Source: Oscillospiraceae bacterium (lineage in GTDB: Bacteria; Bacillota; Clostridia; Oscillospirales; Oscillospiraceae). Taken from it: a stretch of 64,000 nucleotides of DNA. Positions 17,472-26,732 of the stretch are shown here, in pieces. Location: positions 1 through 64,000 of the forward strand of contig SVKQ01000015.1 of the NCBI GenBank assembly GCA_015068325.1. Reading direction: 5' to 3'. The notes beneath the pieces are model-generated. The model did not search any database. It was given only the letters and a program-made list of their open reading frames with translations, and was not told the origin of the DNA. Each line of letters starts with the position of its first letter. Within the stretch, counting starts at the first letter, position 1. The translations under genes were made by a program, and so were the position numbers.

Positions 17472-18452
17472 TCACTTGTTCTCTCCGCCCACGGAGCCCT
17501 TGCCCTTGTAGAGCGTGAAATACGCCGGGGAGTCCTCCTTGGCCGTCTGCCACGCCCGCTCAAAGGCCGTCACCATCTCCTCCGGCAGTGGTCCGCCCTT
17601 TACGGCCTCCATATTTTGCCGCAGATGCGTCAGCTTCGACGCGCCGATGAGGATGGCGTCGCCCCGGTCGCCCCGGAGCATGGAGTGGTATGCCAACCAC
17701 CGATAAGTGGCTTCCACGGTGGTGATGCCGATACGCTCCGCCGCGTCCTTGATGATCTCCACCGCGTCGAAATAGCTCTTCTTCCAGTACCGTTTCCGGT
17801 AATTGGGCCGGTGGGTGAAGCGGCCGTCCGCCGGCGCGTCCTCATACCTGCCGTACCGCCCCGTCAGCAGTCCTCCCGCCATGGGATTGTAGGCGTAAAA
17901 GCGCATGCCGAAGCGGTCAAGGCAATCGTTGAGTTCCTCCTCCGCCCGGCGGGTCAACGGGTTGTAGATGCCCTCGTACACCGTGGGTCTGACCCAGCCG
18001 CGGCTGTCACAGATGCGCCAGACGTCGGCCACCATCCACGCCGGGAAGTTGGACAGACCCAGCTCCCGGAATTTGCCCTGGTCGTGCAGGTCCGCCATGG
18101 CCGACAGAACAGACTCCACCGGTGTGGCCGGATCGGGAAAGTGGAGGAACACCGTGTCCACACAGGCCCGCCGCATCCGCTCCAGGCTCTCGTTCACCTG
18201 CTTGCAGGCCGCCGCGCCGTCCAGCCTGCCGGTGATACGGGGATTCACCTTTGTGGCGATCCGATAGGGGCGGTCCAGCTGCGGCAGCACCTCGCCCAAC
18301 AGTCGCTCACAGCTGCCCTCGTTGTAGACGTAGGCCGTATCCAGTTCGTCGTAGCCGGCATCCAGAAAGGCGTTGATGAACGCCCCTACATCGGGGCTGA
18401 ACACCGACTCGCCAAAGGTCATGGTTCCCAGAATCAATCGTACGCTTTCCAT
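17472..18452 (-). CDS. Aldo/keto reductase, AKR7-like
   Basis: The 326-residue NADPH-type reductase has the AKR barrel pattern: ILGTMTFGESVF at the N-terminus, the catalytic DELDTAYVYNEG (Asp and Tyr), IATKVNP (Lys), HFPDPATPVE (His), and a C-terminal cofactor block ILIGASKLTHLRQN. It most resembles aflatoxin-aldehyde reductases. Next to a ThDP decarboxylase it could reduce the aldehyde product to an alcohol. Spacing to its neighbours is 14-20 bp, in line with one transcript. Confidence 0.85.
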   Translation of the reverse strand: MESVRLILGTMTFGESVFSPDVGAFINAFLDAGYDELDTAYVYNEGSCERLLGEVLPQLDRPYRIATKVNPRITGRLDGAAACKQVNESLERMRRACVDTVFLHFPDPATPVESVLSAMADLHDQGKFRELGLSNFPAWMVADVWRICDSRGWVRPTVYEGIYNPLTRRAEEELNDCLDRFGMRFYAYNPMAGGLLTGRYGRYEDAPADGRFTHRPNYRKRYWKKSYFDAVEIIKDAAERIGITTVEATYRWLAYHSMLRGDRGDAILIGASKLTHLRQNMEAVKGGPLPEEMVTAFERAWQTAKEDSPAYFTLYKGKGSVGGENK

Positions 18453-18466
18453 ACAACACCTCGTCT

Positions 18467-19810
18467 TTACAGCTTTTCCAGCAGCTCCGATGATGCCGCT
18501 CCGCCGCGCCCCACCGCAGCGAAAACAGCCTCGCTATCCGTCGGGTCGACGCCGCCATAGGCCATCAGTGCGTCATATCGCTCCCGGAACTCCGCGTCCG
18601 TCAGCGGGTTTTCCGGCTCTCCCTTGGGGAAATCCACTTGCTCGGTCAACATGCGGCCGTCCAGTGTATAGATCGTCACAGCGGCGGCCTGCCGGGCCGG
18701 GAACGCCTCGCTGAGGGCCGGATCATCGCTGACGCGGATCTTGCGGGTCAGCGTCAAAATTTCTTCGTCATGTACACGCGCCTCGGTGAACTCCTGCAGC
18801 CCGGCCCGGCCGCAGATCAGGCCGGCCGCCGTGGCATAGGGGATGCTCATCTTGGCGCTGTAGGAGCCGGGGATCTCCGTGTGGTCGTGTCCGGACACCG
18901 CCAGGTTGTAGGTCCGGATGTCGATGCTCTCCACATCCGCTGCCGACAGACCGTACCGATTCCGCAGATGGATGGCCGCTTCCACGGCAGGATGCGTGTA
19001 ACGGCAGGAGGCGTAGGGTTTTGTGTAGCTCTTCATGATGGCATAGGTGCCACCCAGCAGCGGCGGCTTGAGCTCAATATCCTCCCGTCCGGTCATCATC
19101 TTCAGGAAACCCCGGCCGCCCAAAGGGTCCGCATGGCCGGTAAACCCGGCCTTTGCCAGCTGGAGCGCAGTCAGGGCAAGCAGCGCAGTCTTGGCCACGT
19201 TGTAGGGCTTCAGCTCGCTGCCGTCGTCCAGCACCTTCAGCATCCCGGAGGCCGCCACGCAGGCCGCTGCAAAGGCCTGAAAACGTTCTTCGTCCGTAAA
19301 GCCCAGCATATAGCAGGCCGCAACGGCCGCGCCCAGCGTGCCGCAGGTGCCGGTGGCATGGTATCCCATTGCCTTGTGGCCCGGCTGGATGGACACTGCC
19401 ATGGTGTAGCTGACTTCGTAACCGATGATCGCCGCGCGCAGCAGTTCCTCCACGCCGGTACCGTACCGCTGGGCCAACGGCAGCAGCAGTGAGAAAATGG
19501 GCGACCCCAAATGGATGATACCGGAGTTGGTGCCGTCGTCAAAGTCCAGAGCATGACCGTTTAAGCCGTTCAGGAACACAGCTTCCTTCAGCGCCAAGTC
19601 TTTACCCGTACCGATTGCTCTGAACTTACCCTCCTCCGGCCGGGCAAAGTCCATGTATTTCTCCAGCTTCTCCCGCTGGAACGCCGCACCCGCGCAGGTC
19701 ACTGCCAGGTAATCCAGCAGAGACCGTCCGGCCCGGGCCATGACCTCATCCGGGATGGGCCGCCGCCACACGGCATCTATCTCTTGCAGAAACGCTTTTG
19801 ATCGATTCAT
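18467..19810 (-). CDS. MmgE/PrpD family protein (first copy)
   Basis: The 447-residue protein belongs to the MmgE/PrpD family, which includes 2-methylcitrate dehydratase, cis-aconitate decarboxylase and iminodisuccinate epimerase. Blocks present are LLDYLAVTCAGA, the active-site GHALDFDDG (Asp/His), GYEVSYTMAVSIQPGHK, GFHxTGTCG-like GYHATGTCGTLGAA and the catalytic Lys region KPYASCRYTHPAVEAA. The start at 19810 is behind GGAGAG. A second, divergent family member is encoded at 20766, so the two may form a heteromer or act at different steps. Confidence 0.85.
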   Translation of the reverse strand: MNRSKAFLQEIDAVWRRPIPDEVMARAGRSLLDYLAVTCAGAAFQREKLEKYMDFARPEEGKFRAIGTGKDLALKEAVFLNGLNGHALDFDDGTNSGIIHLGSPIFSLLLPLAQRYGTGVEELLRAAIIGYEVSYTMAVSIQPGHKAMGYHATGTCGTLGAAVAACYMLGFTDEERFQAFAAACVAASGMLKVLDDGSELKPYNVAKTALLALTALQLAKAGFTGHADPLGGRGFLKMMTGREDIELKPPLLGGTYAIMKSYTKPYASCRYTHPAVEAAIHLRNRYGLSAADVESIDIRTYNLAVSGHDHTEIPGSYSAKMSIPYATAAGLICGRAGLQEFTEARVHDEEILTLTRKIRVSDDPALSEAFPARQAAAVTIYTLDGRMLTEQVDFPKGEPENPLTDAEFRERYDALMAYGGVDPTDSEAVFAAVGRGGAASSELLEKL

Positions 19811-19863
19811 GTGCCTCTCCTTATGTCCGCTATATAATCGTGCCCTCTGCGGATACCGATATG

Positions 19864-20769
19864 TCACCACTCGATGCGCTGTATGATCTGCTTCAGTTCC
19901 TCCGCCACTCCGGACAGTTCTCTGTCCTTCCGCCACATAACCACCACCTCGCGCTTGGGCAGCGACTGGGCGAAGGAGTAAAACGTCACCTCCGAGGGGG
20001 CACAGAACCTCTCGATTCCCGTGGGTACCAGCGCCATCCCGACGCCAGAGCGCACCATGGCGATCTGCGCCTCCAGGCTCTTGACAACGGCTGCCGTGCG
20101 CAGTGTCAGCCGGTAATCTGCCGCCAGTTTCTCCAACTGCTTCTGCATAAACTGCGTGTCTGTCAGCATCACAAACGCCTGCCCCTCCAAGCTCTCTGTG
20201 TGGACGGCGGGATACCGCCGCCCCTCGGCGGGTGTCACCGGCAGGGGCGGGAAGGTTGCGGGCACAGCCAGTACCAGTTCCTCCTCCGCCACCTTCTCCC
20301 AGCGGAAGAGACGCTCATCCACCGGCAGCAGGGTCAGGCACAGGTCGTATTCACCGTGCTGCATCCCCTCTGTCAACTCCGTAGTCGTGCCCTCCCGCAC
20401 CACCAGATGCATCCCCGGCCGCATTTCCTGGAACGCGCGGGCAATGGCCGGCATCATACCAGCTGTCCGGTAGGGTCCTGCGCCCACGATCAACGAACCT
20501 GTCTTGTAGGCGGCGATGTCGGCGAACTGTGTCTCCATCTGGTGTTCCAGGTCCAGGATCTGCCTCCCTGCACGGAGATAGATCCGTCCCGCATCGGTAA
20601 GGCGTACATCGCCGTTGGTCCGCTCAAAAAGAGGCAAGCCTATTTCCTGCTCGATCTTTTTGATATATTGGGACAGGGATGGCTGGCTGATGTGCAGCGT
20701 GTCGGCCGCCCGGGAAAAAGACCCCTCTCTGGCCAGCGCCAGGACGTATTTCAACTGCTTCGTGTTCAT
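19864..20769 (-). CDS. LysR-family regulator of the catabolic cluster
   Basis: The 301-residue protein has a winged helix-turn-helix in residues 1-60 (SFSRAADTLHISQPSLSQYI) and a periplasmic-binding-like effector domain from about 90 to 300. Its ATG overlaps the stop of the upstream PrpD gene (ATGA), which is unusual for a LysR gene, since most are divergent from their targets. It is thus co-expressed with the enzymes. Repeated CTATAG sites and a promoter at 22138-22175 are candidate binding sites. The effector is probably the organic acid or an intermediate. Confidence 0.9.
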   Translation of the reverse strand: MNTKQLKYVLALAREGSFSRAADTLHISQPSLSQYIKKIEQEIGLPLFERTNGDVRLTDAGRIYLRAGRQILDLEHQMETQFADIAAYKTGSLIVGAGPYRTAGMMPAIARAFQEMRPGMHLVVREGTTTELTEGMQHGEYDLCLTLLPVDERLFRWEKVAEEELVLAVPATFPPLPVTPAEGRRYPAVHTESLEGQAFVMLTDTQFMQKQLEKLAADYRLTLRTAAVVKSLEAQIAMVRSGVGMALVPTGIERFCAPSEVTFYSFAQSLPKREVVVMWRKDRELSGVAEELKQIIQRIEW

Positions 20770-22121
20770 GTCACATTTCCATTGCCGGATACCAGCGCCA
20801 TCGGATTGACAAACCGCCCGTTCCCTCTGATGGCGCAAATCGCCTCCGTCAGGATCTGCAGGCGTTCCTCACTCTCCTGCCCCCGGGCACAGAGGCACAG
20901 CTTGTCCAAGATGTCCCCTCTGGTCAGCGGATTTTCCGGGTCGCCCCGGGGCACCAGCACGGTCTCCTCGATTCGTTCTCCATCCCGCAGGCATACCTCT
21001 ACCCGGGTCCCGCGGATACCCTTTGCACGATCCTCCATGGCCTCGTCAGGGATCAGCGTCGTCTTGCCGATCAGCGCCAGGACCTCGTCTGTGAGGCGGG
21101 GCGGATTCATGTCGTCAATACCATAGCCGCCGTTCAGAAATGCCCGGGCCAGCGTGTAGTAAACAGAGAACTTGGTCTCATCCGGATTCTTCGGGATCCG
21201 GATGCCCGCCAGTTTAATGGCGTTGGGATAAATATAAACGTTGATGGCCTCGATTTTTTCCGGCCTCACCCGTCCGTGCAGACGCACCGCCGCATCTATC
21301 CCACAGTGGGTGTGGCGGCAGGAGGGATACAACTTGAAATAGCATTCATGCAGCAGCAAGTGGTCCGCTGTCCTCAGCATGCTCTCGTCAAAGCGATCCG
21401 TCACCGCATGGAACCAGCCGTTGGGCCCCTCCAGCGCTTCCTCCGGTCCCTGCATCCCCTCGTTGGCCAGCATAGCGGCAAACACGCCGTTCTCTGCCGC
21501 CTTGCCAGGATTCAGCGGTTTGATGGCCGGCCGGGAGTCACCGTAGGAGAGCAATCCGCCCGTCATGGTTGTCGCCAGGGCAATGGCGTCCTCGATCCCT
21601 TGGGCATCCAGATGATACAACCGCGCACAGGCAGCTGCACAGGCCAATGTCCCCGCCACGCCGGTGGAGTGGAAGCCCCGCCGGACCAGACCAGGCTGGG
21701 CGGCGGACGAGATCCGTATGTACGCCTCATACCCTGTGGCCAGCGCCAACAGCACATCCGCGCTGCTGCTCCCCAGTTTTTCCGCCAGTGCAAACACGGC
21801 GGGGATCAGATGAACGCCTGCATGCCCAGCGGCTTTTTTGTTTCCGTCGTCCAGCTCCGCGCCGTGGCCGTACAGGGCGTTCATAAAGGCCGCTTTCGCC
21901 GCAGGATACCGTCTGTCTTGCCGGAACACCGTCGACTCCTCTGCGCCGCCCTGCGGATAGATCACCCGCTCCACCGCCGCGTTGAACGTGCGGTTTTGCT
22001 TGTACCCGGCGTAGGCGGCCGCGAAAAAATCGACGATCAGCGTGTGCAGCTGTTCGATGTCCCGTTCAGACAACGACTGGATCCCGTACAGATCCGCCGC
22101 CAGCTTTTTTGATATGCCCAT
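20766..22121 (-). CDS. MmgE/PrpD family protein (second copy)
   Basis: The 451-residue protein is a second MmgE/PrpD member. It shows LYGHGAELDDGNK (active-site His/Asp region), GYEAYIRISSAAQP, GFHSTGVAGTLACA and the KLYPSCRHTHCGIDAA block. It differs clearly from the copy at 18467, so this is not a recent duplication. It is the first enzyme after the internal promoter at 22146-22175 and is coupled by overlap to the LysR gene. Candidate activities are dehydration, isomerisation or decarboxylation of a tri- or dicarboxylate. Confidence 0.85.
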   Translation of the reverse strand: MGISKKLAADLYGIQSLSERDIEQLHTLIVDFFAAAYAGYKQNRTFNAAVERVIYPQGGAEESTVFRQDRRYPAAKAAFMNALYGHGAELDDGNKKAAGHAGVHLIPAVFALAEKLGSSSADVLLALATGYEAYIRISSAAQPGLVRRGFHSTGVAGTLACAAACARLYHLDAQGIEDAIALATTMTGGLLSYGDSRPAIKPLNPGKAAENGVFAAMLANEGMQGPEEALEGPNGWFHAVTDRFDESMLRTADHLLLHECYFKLYPSCRHTHCGIDAAVRLHGRVRPEKIEAINVYIYPNAIKLAGIRIPKNPDETKFSVYYTLARAFLNGGYGIDDMNPPRLTDEVLALIGKTTLIPDEAMEDRAKGIRGTRVEVCLRDGERIEETVLVPRGDPENPLTRGDILDKLCLCARGQESEERLQILTEAICAIRGNGRFVNPMALVSGNGNVT

Positions 22122-22137
22122 AGCTGTGCTTCTTTCT

Positions 22138-22175
22138 CTATAGATATTATAGTTAAATGCCTATAGTTCACGTAA
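22138..22175 (-). promoter_or_regulatory. Internal promoter with three CTATA(G/A) repeats
   Basis: Minus-strand TTACGT (22170-22175), 18 bp, TATAAT (22146-22151). CTATAG at 22138-22143 and 22161-22166 and a variant CTATAA at 22147-22152 overlap it. This is a plausible LysR operator in front of the second PrpD gene. Confidence 0.5.
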
Positions 22176-22228
22176 GAGCAGGCGCGGTCCTGCCGCACAC
22201 TCCGATACACCGGGACCGTGCCCATATC

Positions 22229-22513
22229 TCATTTCTTATTCTTCATGCCAAAGCTTTTCGCCGACAGGCCCTCCTGTTTGCCCACATACATCGCGATCAG
22301 GCCGATGAGGACCGCAATAGAGGCCAGGGCGATGATCCACGGATAATACTGCTTGTAGAGCCATGTGCTGATCAGCTCACCCGTGCCGCCTTCGCCGCCG
22401 CCGATAAACAGGGCAGCAAGGAAAGGAACCAGCGGCACAACGCCGCCGAAAAAGGCCACCGTCATGGTGATACCATAGAGCTTTGTCAGCACTTTGTAAA
22501 TCTTTTCCCGCAT
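22229..22513 (-). CDS. Small membrane protein next to TRAP permease
   Basis: The 94-residue protein has two clear membrane spans (about residues 15-38 and 58-78) and a basic C-terminus. It starts 12 bp after the TRAP large subunit and could be the small accessory subunit of that transporter, although it is shorter than a typical four-span DctQ. I do not recognise a specific family. The gap to the following PrpD gene holds the promoter described separately. Confidence 0.65.
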   Translation of the reverse strand: MREKIYKVLTKLYGITMTVAFFGGVVPLVPFLAALFIGGGEGGTGELISTWLYKQYYPWIIALASIAVLIGLIAMYVGKQEGLSAKSFGMKNKK

Positions 22514-22525
22514 GACAGCACCTCC

Positions 22526-23887
22526 TTAAGCAATCAGGCCGATGAGCGGCAACCATCCCATCATTACGACCACGGACAGCACATAGTGGATGGCGATCCA
22601 CACGGCGCAGTTGAGCAGCGTCGGCTTCAGTTCAGCCTCGGCAATGCCCATGCCCGTATACACACAGGCGCAGTAGGGCGGCGTGACGCCGTGCATGGCG
22701 CCACAGATACAGGGCAGCATGCCGCAGGCCAGCATGGGGTTGCCGCCGGCGGCGGCGATGATGGTGATGATGATGCCTCCGAAGATCTTCACTTGGGTGG
22801 AACCCGGGATCAACATGCCCAGGATTGCCGTAAAGACCGGCAGAATCAGGCACAGGGCGAACATACTCATGTGCAGCGACGCGATGTACTCACCGATGGC
22901 CGCCTCGATGCCCAGCGTCACCAGCACGTTGGACACGAAGTAGGCAAACAGCACCAGCGCCGCAGTAGGCACTACTTTCAGCAGGCCTTCCGTGATCTCG
23001 CGGTACATCTCTGCCAGTGTCATTTTTTTCTTGGTGGCTTTATCAGACAGTGCAATAGCCACCAGAACGATCAGGGCGGGAATGAACAGCAGCAGACTGT
23101 TGGTAAAGGACGAGGAGCCGGCGCCCAAACGCGACTTGAACCAGTCCTCATAGCTGGAGGTCAGGGAAAACGGAAGAAATACGATGATGGGCAGAAAAAT
23201 CGCTTTCCAGCCGTTTTTAATGGCCTGCTTGAAGCTGGGGATGTCCTCCTTGCGCATCGGTTCGACCTTATAGTACCGGCACATGCAGTAAAGGGTCACA
23301 ATCCGCTGGATGATGAACCAGATCGCGATGCCCCAGAGCAGCAGCCAGTACTGGGAGATGGTGTAGGTATCCGGATAGAGCCCGTCCAGAATGGCAAACG
23401 CCGTGGCGATCATACCTGCCGGCGGGATCATATTGCCCATGGTGGACGAGTGTGCCTCTACATTTGCAGCCAGATGGGCCGGGAAGCCGGAGCGTTTCAT
23501 GGCGGGGATGGTAAACACGCCGGTCGTGGCCACATTGCCCGGTCCGGAACCAGACAGCGAGCCCATGTAAGTAGAACCGATGATGGCCACGAAACCCGCA
23601 CCGCCCCTGAAACGGCCGAAAACCGACAGGATAATGGCGATAAAGTCATCGATGACCGTGGTCTTTGCCAGCAAAGATGCAGAGATAATGAAGACGATGA
23701 TTACATAGAGACTGGAGTCCTTCATCCCTTTCCAGATGAAGGTTCCAATGCTTGCCCACGAACCCGTAACAGCCACCAATACGATGAACGCCGCGAGCAT
23801 GCATTCGTACAGGGGGCGTTTCAGAACCGTGAAGCCGATGATCGCTACTGCGAACACAGCTGCCAAATACAGAAATTCGATCGGCAT
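22526..23887 (-). CDS. TRAP transporter large permease (DctM-like)
   Basis: The 453-residue protein has about 12 membrane spans and the DctM-type core repeat: GSTYMGSLSGSGPGNVAT and GFPAHLAANVEAHSSTMGNM, then a second half-repeat with IPGSTQVKIFGGIIIT. It should use an ion gradient to take up a carboxylate. No DctP or TAXI binding-protein gene is anywhere in the window, so the substrate-binding partner is missing locally or encoded elsewhere. It is first in the catabolic cluster, 80 bp after the flippase gene on the same strand. Confidence 0.85.
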   Translation of the reverse strand: MPIEFLYLAAVFAVAIIGFTVLKRPLYECMLAAFIVLVAVTGSWASIGTFIWKGMKDSSLYVIIVFIISASLLAKTTVIDDFIAIILSVFGRFRGGAGFVAIIGSTYMGSLSGSGPGNVATTGVFTIPAMKRSGFPAHLAANVEAHSSTMGNMIPPAGMIATAFAILDGLYPDTYTISQYWLLLWGIAIWFIIQRIVTLYCMCRYYKVEPMRKEDIPSFKQAIKNGWKAIFLPIIVFLPFSLTSSYEDWFKSRLGAGSSSFTNSLLLFIPALIVLVAIALSDKATKKKMTLAEMYREITEGLLKVVPTAALVLFAYFVSNVLVTLGIEAAIGEYIASLHMSMFALCLILPVFTAILGMLIPGSTQVKIFGGIIITIIAAAGGNPMLACGMLPCICGAMHGVTPPYCACVYTGMGIAEAELKPTLLNCAVWIAIHYVLSVVVMMGWLPLIGLIA

Positions 23888-23967
23888 AGGCTCCCTCCTT
23901 GTTGTCTATTTTCTCTTATCCGGCAACGATGCCGGTAAAAAACATCTTTCGGCTATCCGCAACCCGG

Positions 23968-25233
23968 CTACTTCCGCTTGAGCCACTTCTTCACTCTCAC
24001 ATAATCTGCCCGGTCGATGAACAGCATCCGGCGGAAGGGGATCTTTGTTGTGCGGCAGAAATACACAATGAACAGCATGGAGCATATCGCATAGGAGATG
24101 ACACTGGCGATGCCGGCTCCATAGATCCCCAGCATGGGGATCAAGATCAGATTGGCGATCACGTTGCACACCACTCCGACGCTCAGCAGGACAAAACTCA
24201 CGATTTGCTTTCCCATGGCGATATTATAAGAGGCGATCAACTTATAGTAGATCATGGAGAACACGCCCGCCAGAAGGATCAGCGTGACTTGATAGGCCCC
24301 ATTGTACTCTGCGCCGAAGGCGATGTCAATAAACGGCTTTCCCAAGGCAACGATGCCTAAGATGATGACAAGGCAGACTGTGTTGCAGATTCGGATGACG
24401 TTGGCTGTTTCGTTTGCGTCCTTGCCCTTGGCGATATGGGAGACCATCACGCCCTTCATGGCGTCGGGTATCATCCAGATGCGCTCGGCCAGCAGTACGC
24501 CGACGGAATATACGCCGATGGCGGCGTCTGTCACCCGGCCGTTGAGCATCAGCACGTCCACCCGGTAGTTCAACGTGGTCATCAAAAGCGAAAGCATGGG
24601 AAAGAAGCCAAATTTGACCAGTCTGGGGATCCAGATCCGGATGGATTCCGATGGGACGAATATCCGTTTCCTCCACCAGAAGGTGAAAATCAGTGCCTTC
24701 ACCACGTCTTTGACAGTTATAACGATCACGCCGATCACGAAAGAAGGAGGCGCAACGATCCATAGAATGATCAGCAGCACGAGCTCAGCCAGATTGACCG
24801 CCATATCCGTGGCACTCCGCTTGTTGGGAACCTCAATCAGCGTGATGTAAGAGACAATGCCGTCATAGGCCAGCAGCGGCGTGATAATAAAAACGGCGAC
24901 ATTTTTCGGGCTCAGTTGGAAGGACAGCAATGCGATTGCCGAGATCGCGGTGTAGACGGCCAGTAGCAGCAGCGATATCTTCAGAAAAACCGGCATCACG
25001 TCCGTGTCGCTGTTCCGCTTAAAATAGGGATATGCATGGTAGATACCCAAGCCAAATATGATGGACGTGATACTGACGATGCTGTTTACCGTCGCGACCT
25101 GCCCCTTAATCTCTGCGCCGAGATATCTGGACTGGAAGATTGTAAACAGCAGCCCCACCAGAACACCGAATATCTTGGAGATCACAGAGAATGTATAGGG
25201 ATTTTTCAAAATCTTTTTTATATTGCTGAACAT
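23968..25233 (-). CDS. Wzx-like polysaccharide flippase (MOP superfamily)
   Basis: The 421-residue protein has about 12 hydrophobic segments and the MOP-type N-terminus SVISKIFGVLVGLLFTIFQS. It should flip an undecaprenyl-linked repeat unit to the outer face. It is the last gene of the polymer operon. The C-terminus is a short basic tail (VRVKKWLKRK). Confidence 0.88.
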   Translation of the reverse strand: MFSNIKKILKNPYTFSVISKIFGVLVGLLFTIFQSRYLGAEIKGQVATVNSIVSITSIIFGLGIYHAYPYFKRNSDTDVMPVFLKISLLLLAVYTAISAIALLSFQLSPKNVAVFIITPLLAYDGIVSYITLIEVPNKRSATDMAVNLAELVLLIILWIVAPPSFVIGVIVITVKDVVKALIFTFWWRKRIFVPSESIRIWIPRLVKFGFFPMLSLLMTTLNYRVDVLMLNGRVTDAAIGVYSVGVLLAERIWMIPDAMKGVMVSHIAKGKDANETANVIRICNTVCLVIILGIVALGKPFIDIAFGAEYNGAYQVTLILLAGVFSMIYYKLIASYNIAMGKQIVSFVLLSVGVVCNVIANLILIPMLGIYGAGIASVISYAICSMLFIVYFCRTTKIPFRRMLFIDRADYVRVKKWLKRK

Positions 25234-25267
25234 GTGTCCTCCCGCGGCAATATACGCGGCCGCTTCG

Positions 25268-26719
25268 TCATTGCTGCATGGCGATCAGCCGTTTTCTGTC
25301 GATCTTTCCATTATAGGTCTTGGGGATCTCGTCGATGCGTTCGATGTATTTCGGGACCTTATAGGCCTCCAGTTTCGTCCCCAGATAGTCGGAGATCTCG
25401 GCCGCATCAAAGTCATAGCCCGGCCGCATCACCACGAACATCCTCAAACACCGGCCAAATATCTTATCCTCATAGGGCACACAGGCGCACTCATCAACCT
25501 TCTCAAACCGCTGCGCCATATCCTCCACCTCTGTGGGTGCCACCTTCAGCCCGCCGACGTTGATCACGTCGTCGCGCCGGCCCACCAGATACAGATATCC
25601 GTCCTCGTCGATATAGCCAAGATCTGTCATGTAAATCACGCCGTTTTGAATGGTACGTGCCGTCAGCTCCGGCTCATTCCAATAGCCAGCCGTCACCGTA
25701 TTGCTGCGGATAGCGATGATGCCGGGCTTCTGTTCCGTGGCATGCACCGGCTGATAGTTCTCGTCCACGATGAACAGCTCCACACCGGGGTTGGGCTTTC
25801 CGACACAGCGTCCGTCGCCCCGAACGGCGTTATAATCGATATACACCACGGCGCCTACCTCTGAACCGCCGTAGGCGTCAAATTTCCGCACGTGGGGCAA
25901 CAGTTCAATGAGTTTTTCCTTGTCGCCGCCCGGCAACGCGGAGGAACTGGAGTAGAGAAAATCCAGCTGCTCGTCAAATTTCGCCAGTTCCTTGCCCGCC
26001 AACATGAGAATATAGTGGACCGCAGAGGGGGGCAAATAGAGGGACGTGACATGATATATGCGCATATTGTCAAAGAACAGCTTCAAGTTTCGGAAGCCAT
26101 CCATCAGCAACACGGAGCTGCCGCGCACCATAGACATATGGGTCTTGCGGAGACCCGCCGCATGGTTCATCGGCGTGGGGATCATCCATACGTTGTCCGG
26201 ACTGTAGTTCAGCACGGTGTTCTGGGATTGGCACATATTCATCTGTCCGTAGTGCGTGATCATAACGCCCTTGGACTTTCCGGTCGTGCCCGTGGTAAAG
26301 AGGATCTCCTGCAGCATGTCCTCTTTGGGGAACTCATAGTCTCCGTCGGCGTCGCCCGCCAGTGTGTCCAATGTGGTGTCTAACTGCTCCAGCGGATGCT
26401 TCCCGCTCAGGATTAGCGACGGCTGGATCTCCGCCGCGATCTCCCGTATCCGATCCTCCGGCACGTCCTTTTCCACGGGCACATGCACGGCGCCCGCCAG
26501 ATGGATACCATAGCAGCAGGCCAAATACTCTACTGTGGGGCCTGCTTCCAAAATAACGCGGTCGCCCTTCTGCACACCGCGCCGCTTCAGCAACGCACTG
26601 ACGCCTGTGATCATACTCCACAGCATACGGTAGCTCACCGTGCAGTCCGTGGCGATGATGGCGTTCTTGTCCGGTGTTTCAAGACTGTGTTCATATATAG
26701 ATCTGACGATCGATCTCAT
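25268..26719 (-). CDS. AMP-forming ligase of the polymer locus
   Basis: The 483-residue ANL-superfamily enzyme has ILFTTGTTGKSKGVM (phosphate loop), YGGSEVGAV, MTDLGYIDEDGYLYLVGR and the C-terminal catalytic lysine in YNGKIDRKRL. With the adjacent acyltransferase and carrier-protein genes it probably adenylates a carboxylic or amino acid and loads the carrier protein, as DltA does with DltC. The start at 26719 follows the end of the acyltransferase by 13 bp; a longer frame would overlap that gene. The substrate is unknown. Confidence 0.85.
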   Translation of the reverse strand: MRSIVRSIYEHSLETPDKNAIIATDCTVSYRMLWSMITGVSALLKRRGVQKGDRVILEAGPTVEYLACCYGIHLAGAVHVPVEKDVPEDRIREIAAEIQPSLILSGKHPLEQLDTTLDTLAGDADGDYEFPKEDMLQEILFTTGTTGKSKGVMITHYGQMNMCQSQNTVLNYSPDNVWMIPTPMNHAAGLRKTHMSMVRGSSVLLMDGFRNLKLFFDNMRIYHVTSLYLPPSAVHYILMLAGKELAKFDEQLDFLYSSSSALPGGDKEKLIELLPHVRKFDAYGGSEVGAVVYIDYNAVRGDGRCVGKPNPGVELFIVDENYQPVHATEQKPGIIAIRSNTVTAGYWNEPELTARTIQNGVIYMTDLGYIDEDGYLYLVGRRDDVINVGGLKVAPTEVEDMAQRFEKVDECACVPYEDKIFGRCLRMFVVMRPGYDFDAAEISDYLGTKLEAYKVPKYIERIDEIPKTYNGKIDRKRLIAMQQ

Positions 26720-26732
26720 CTGCTGTGCTCCT

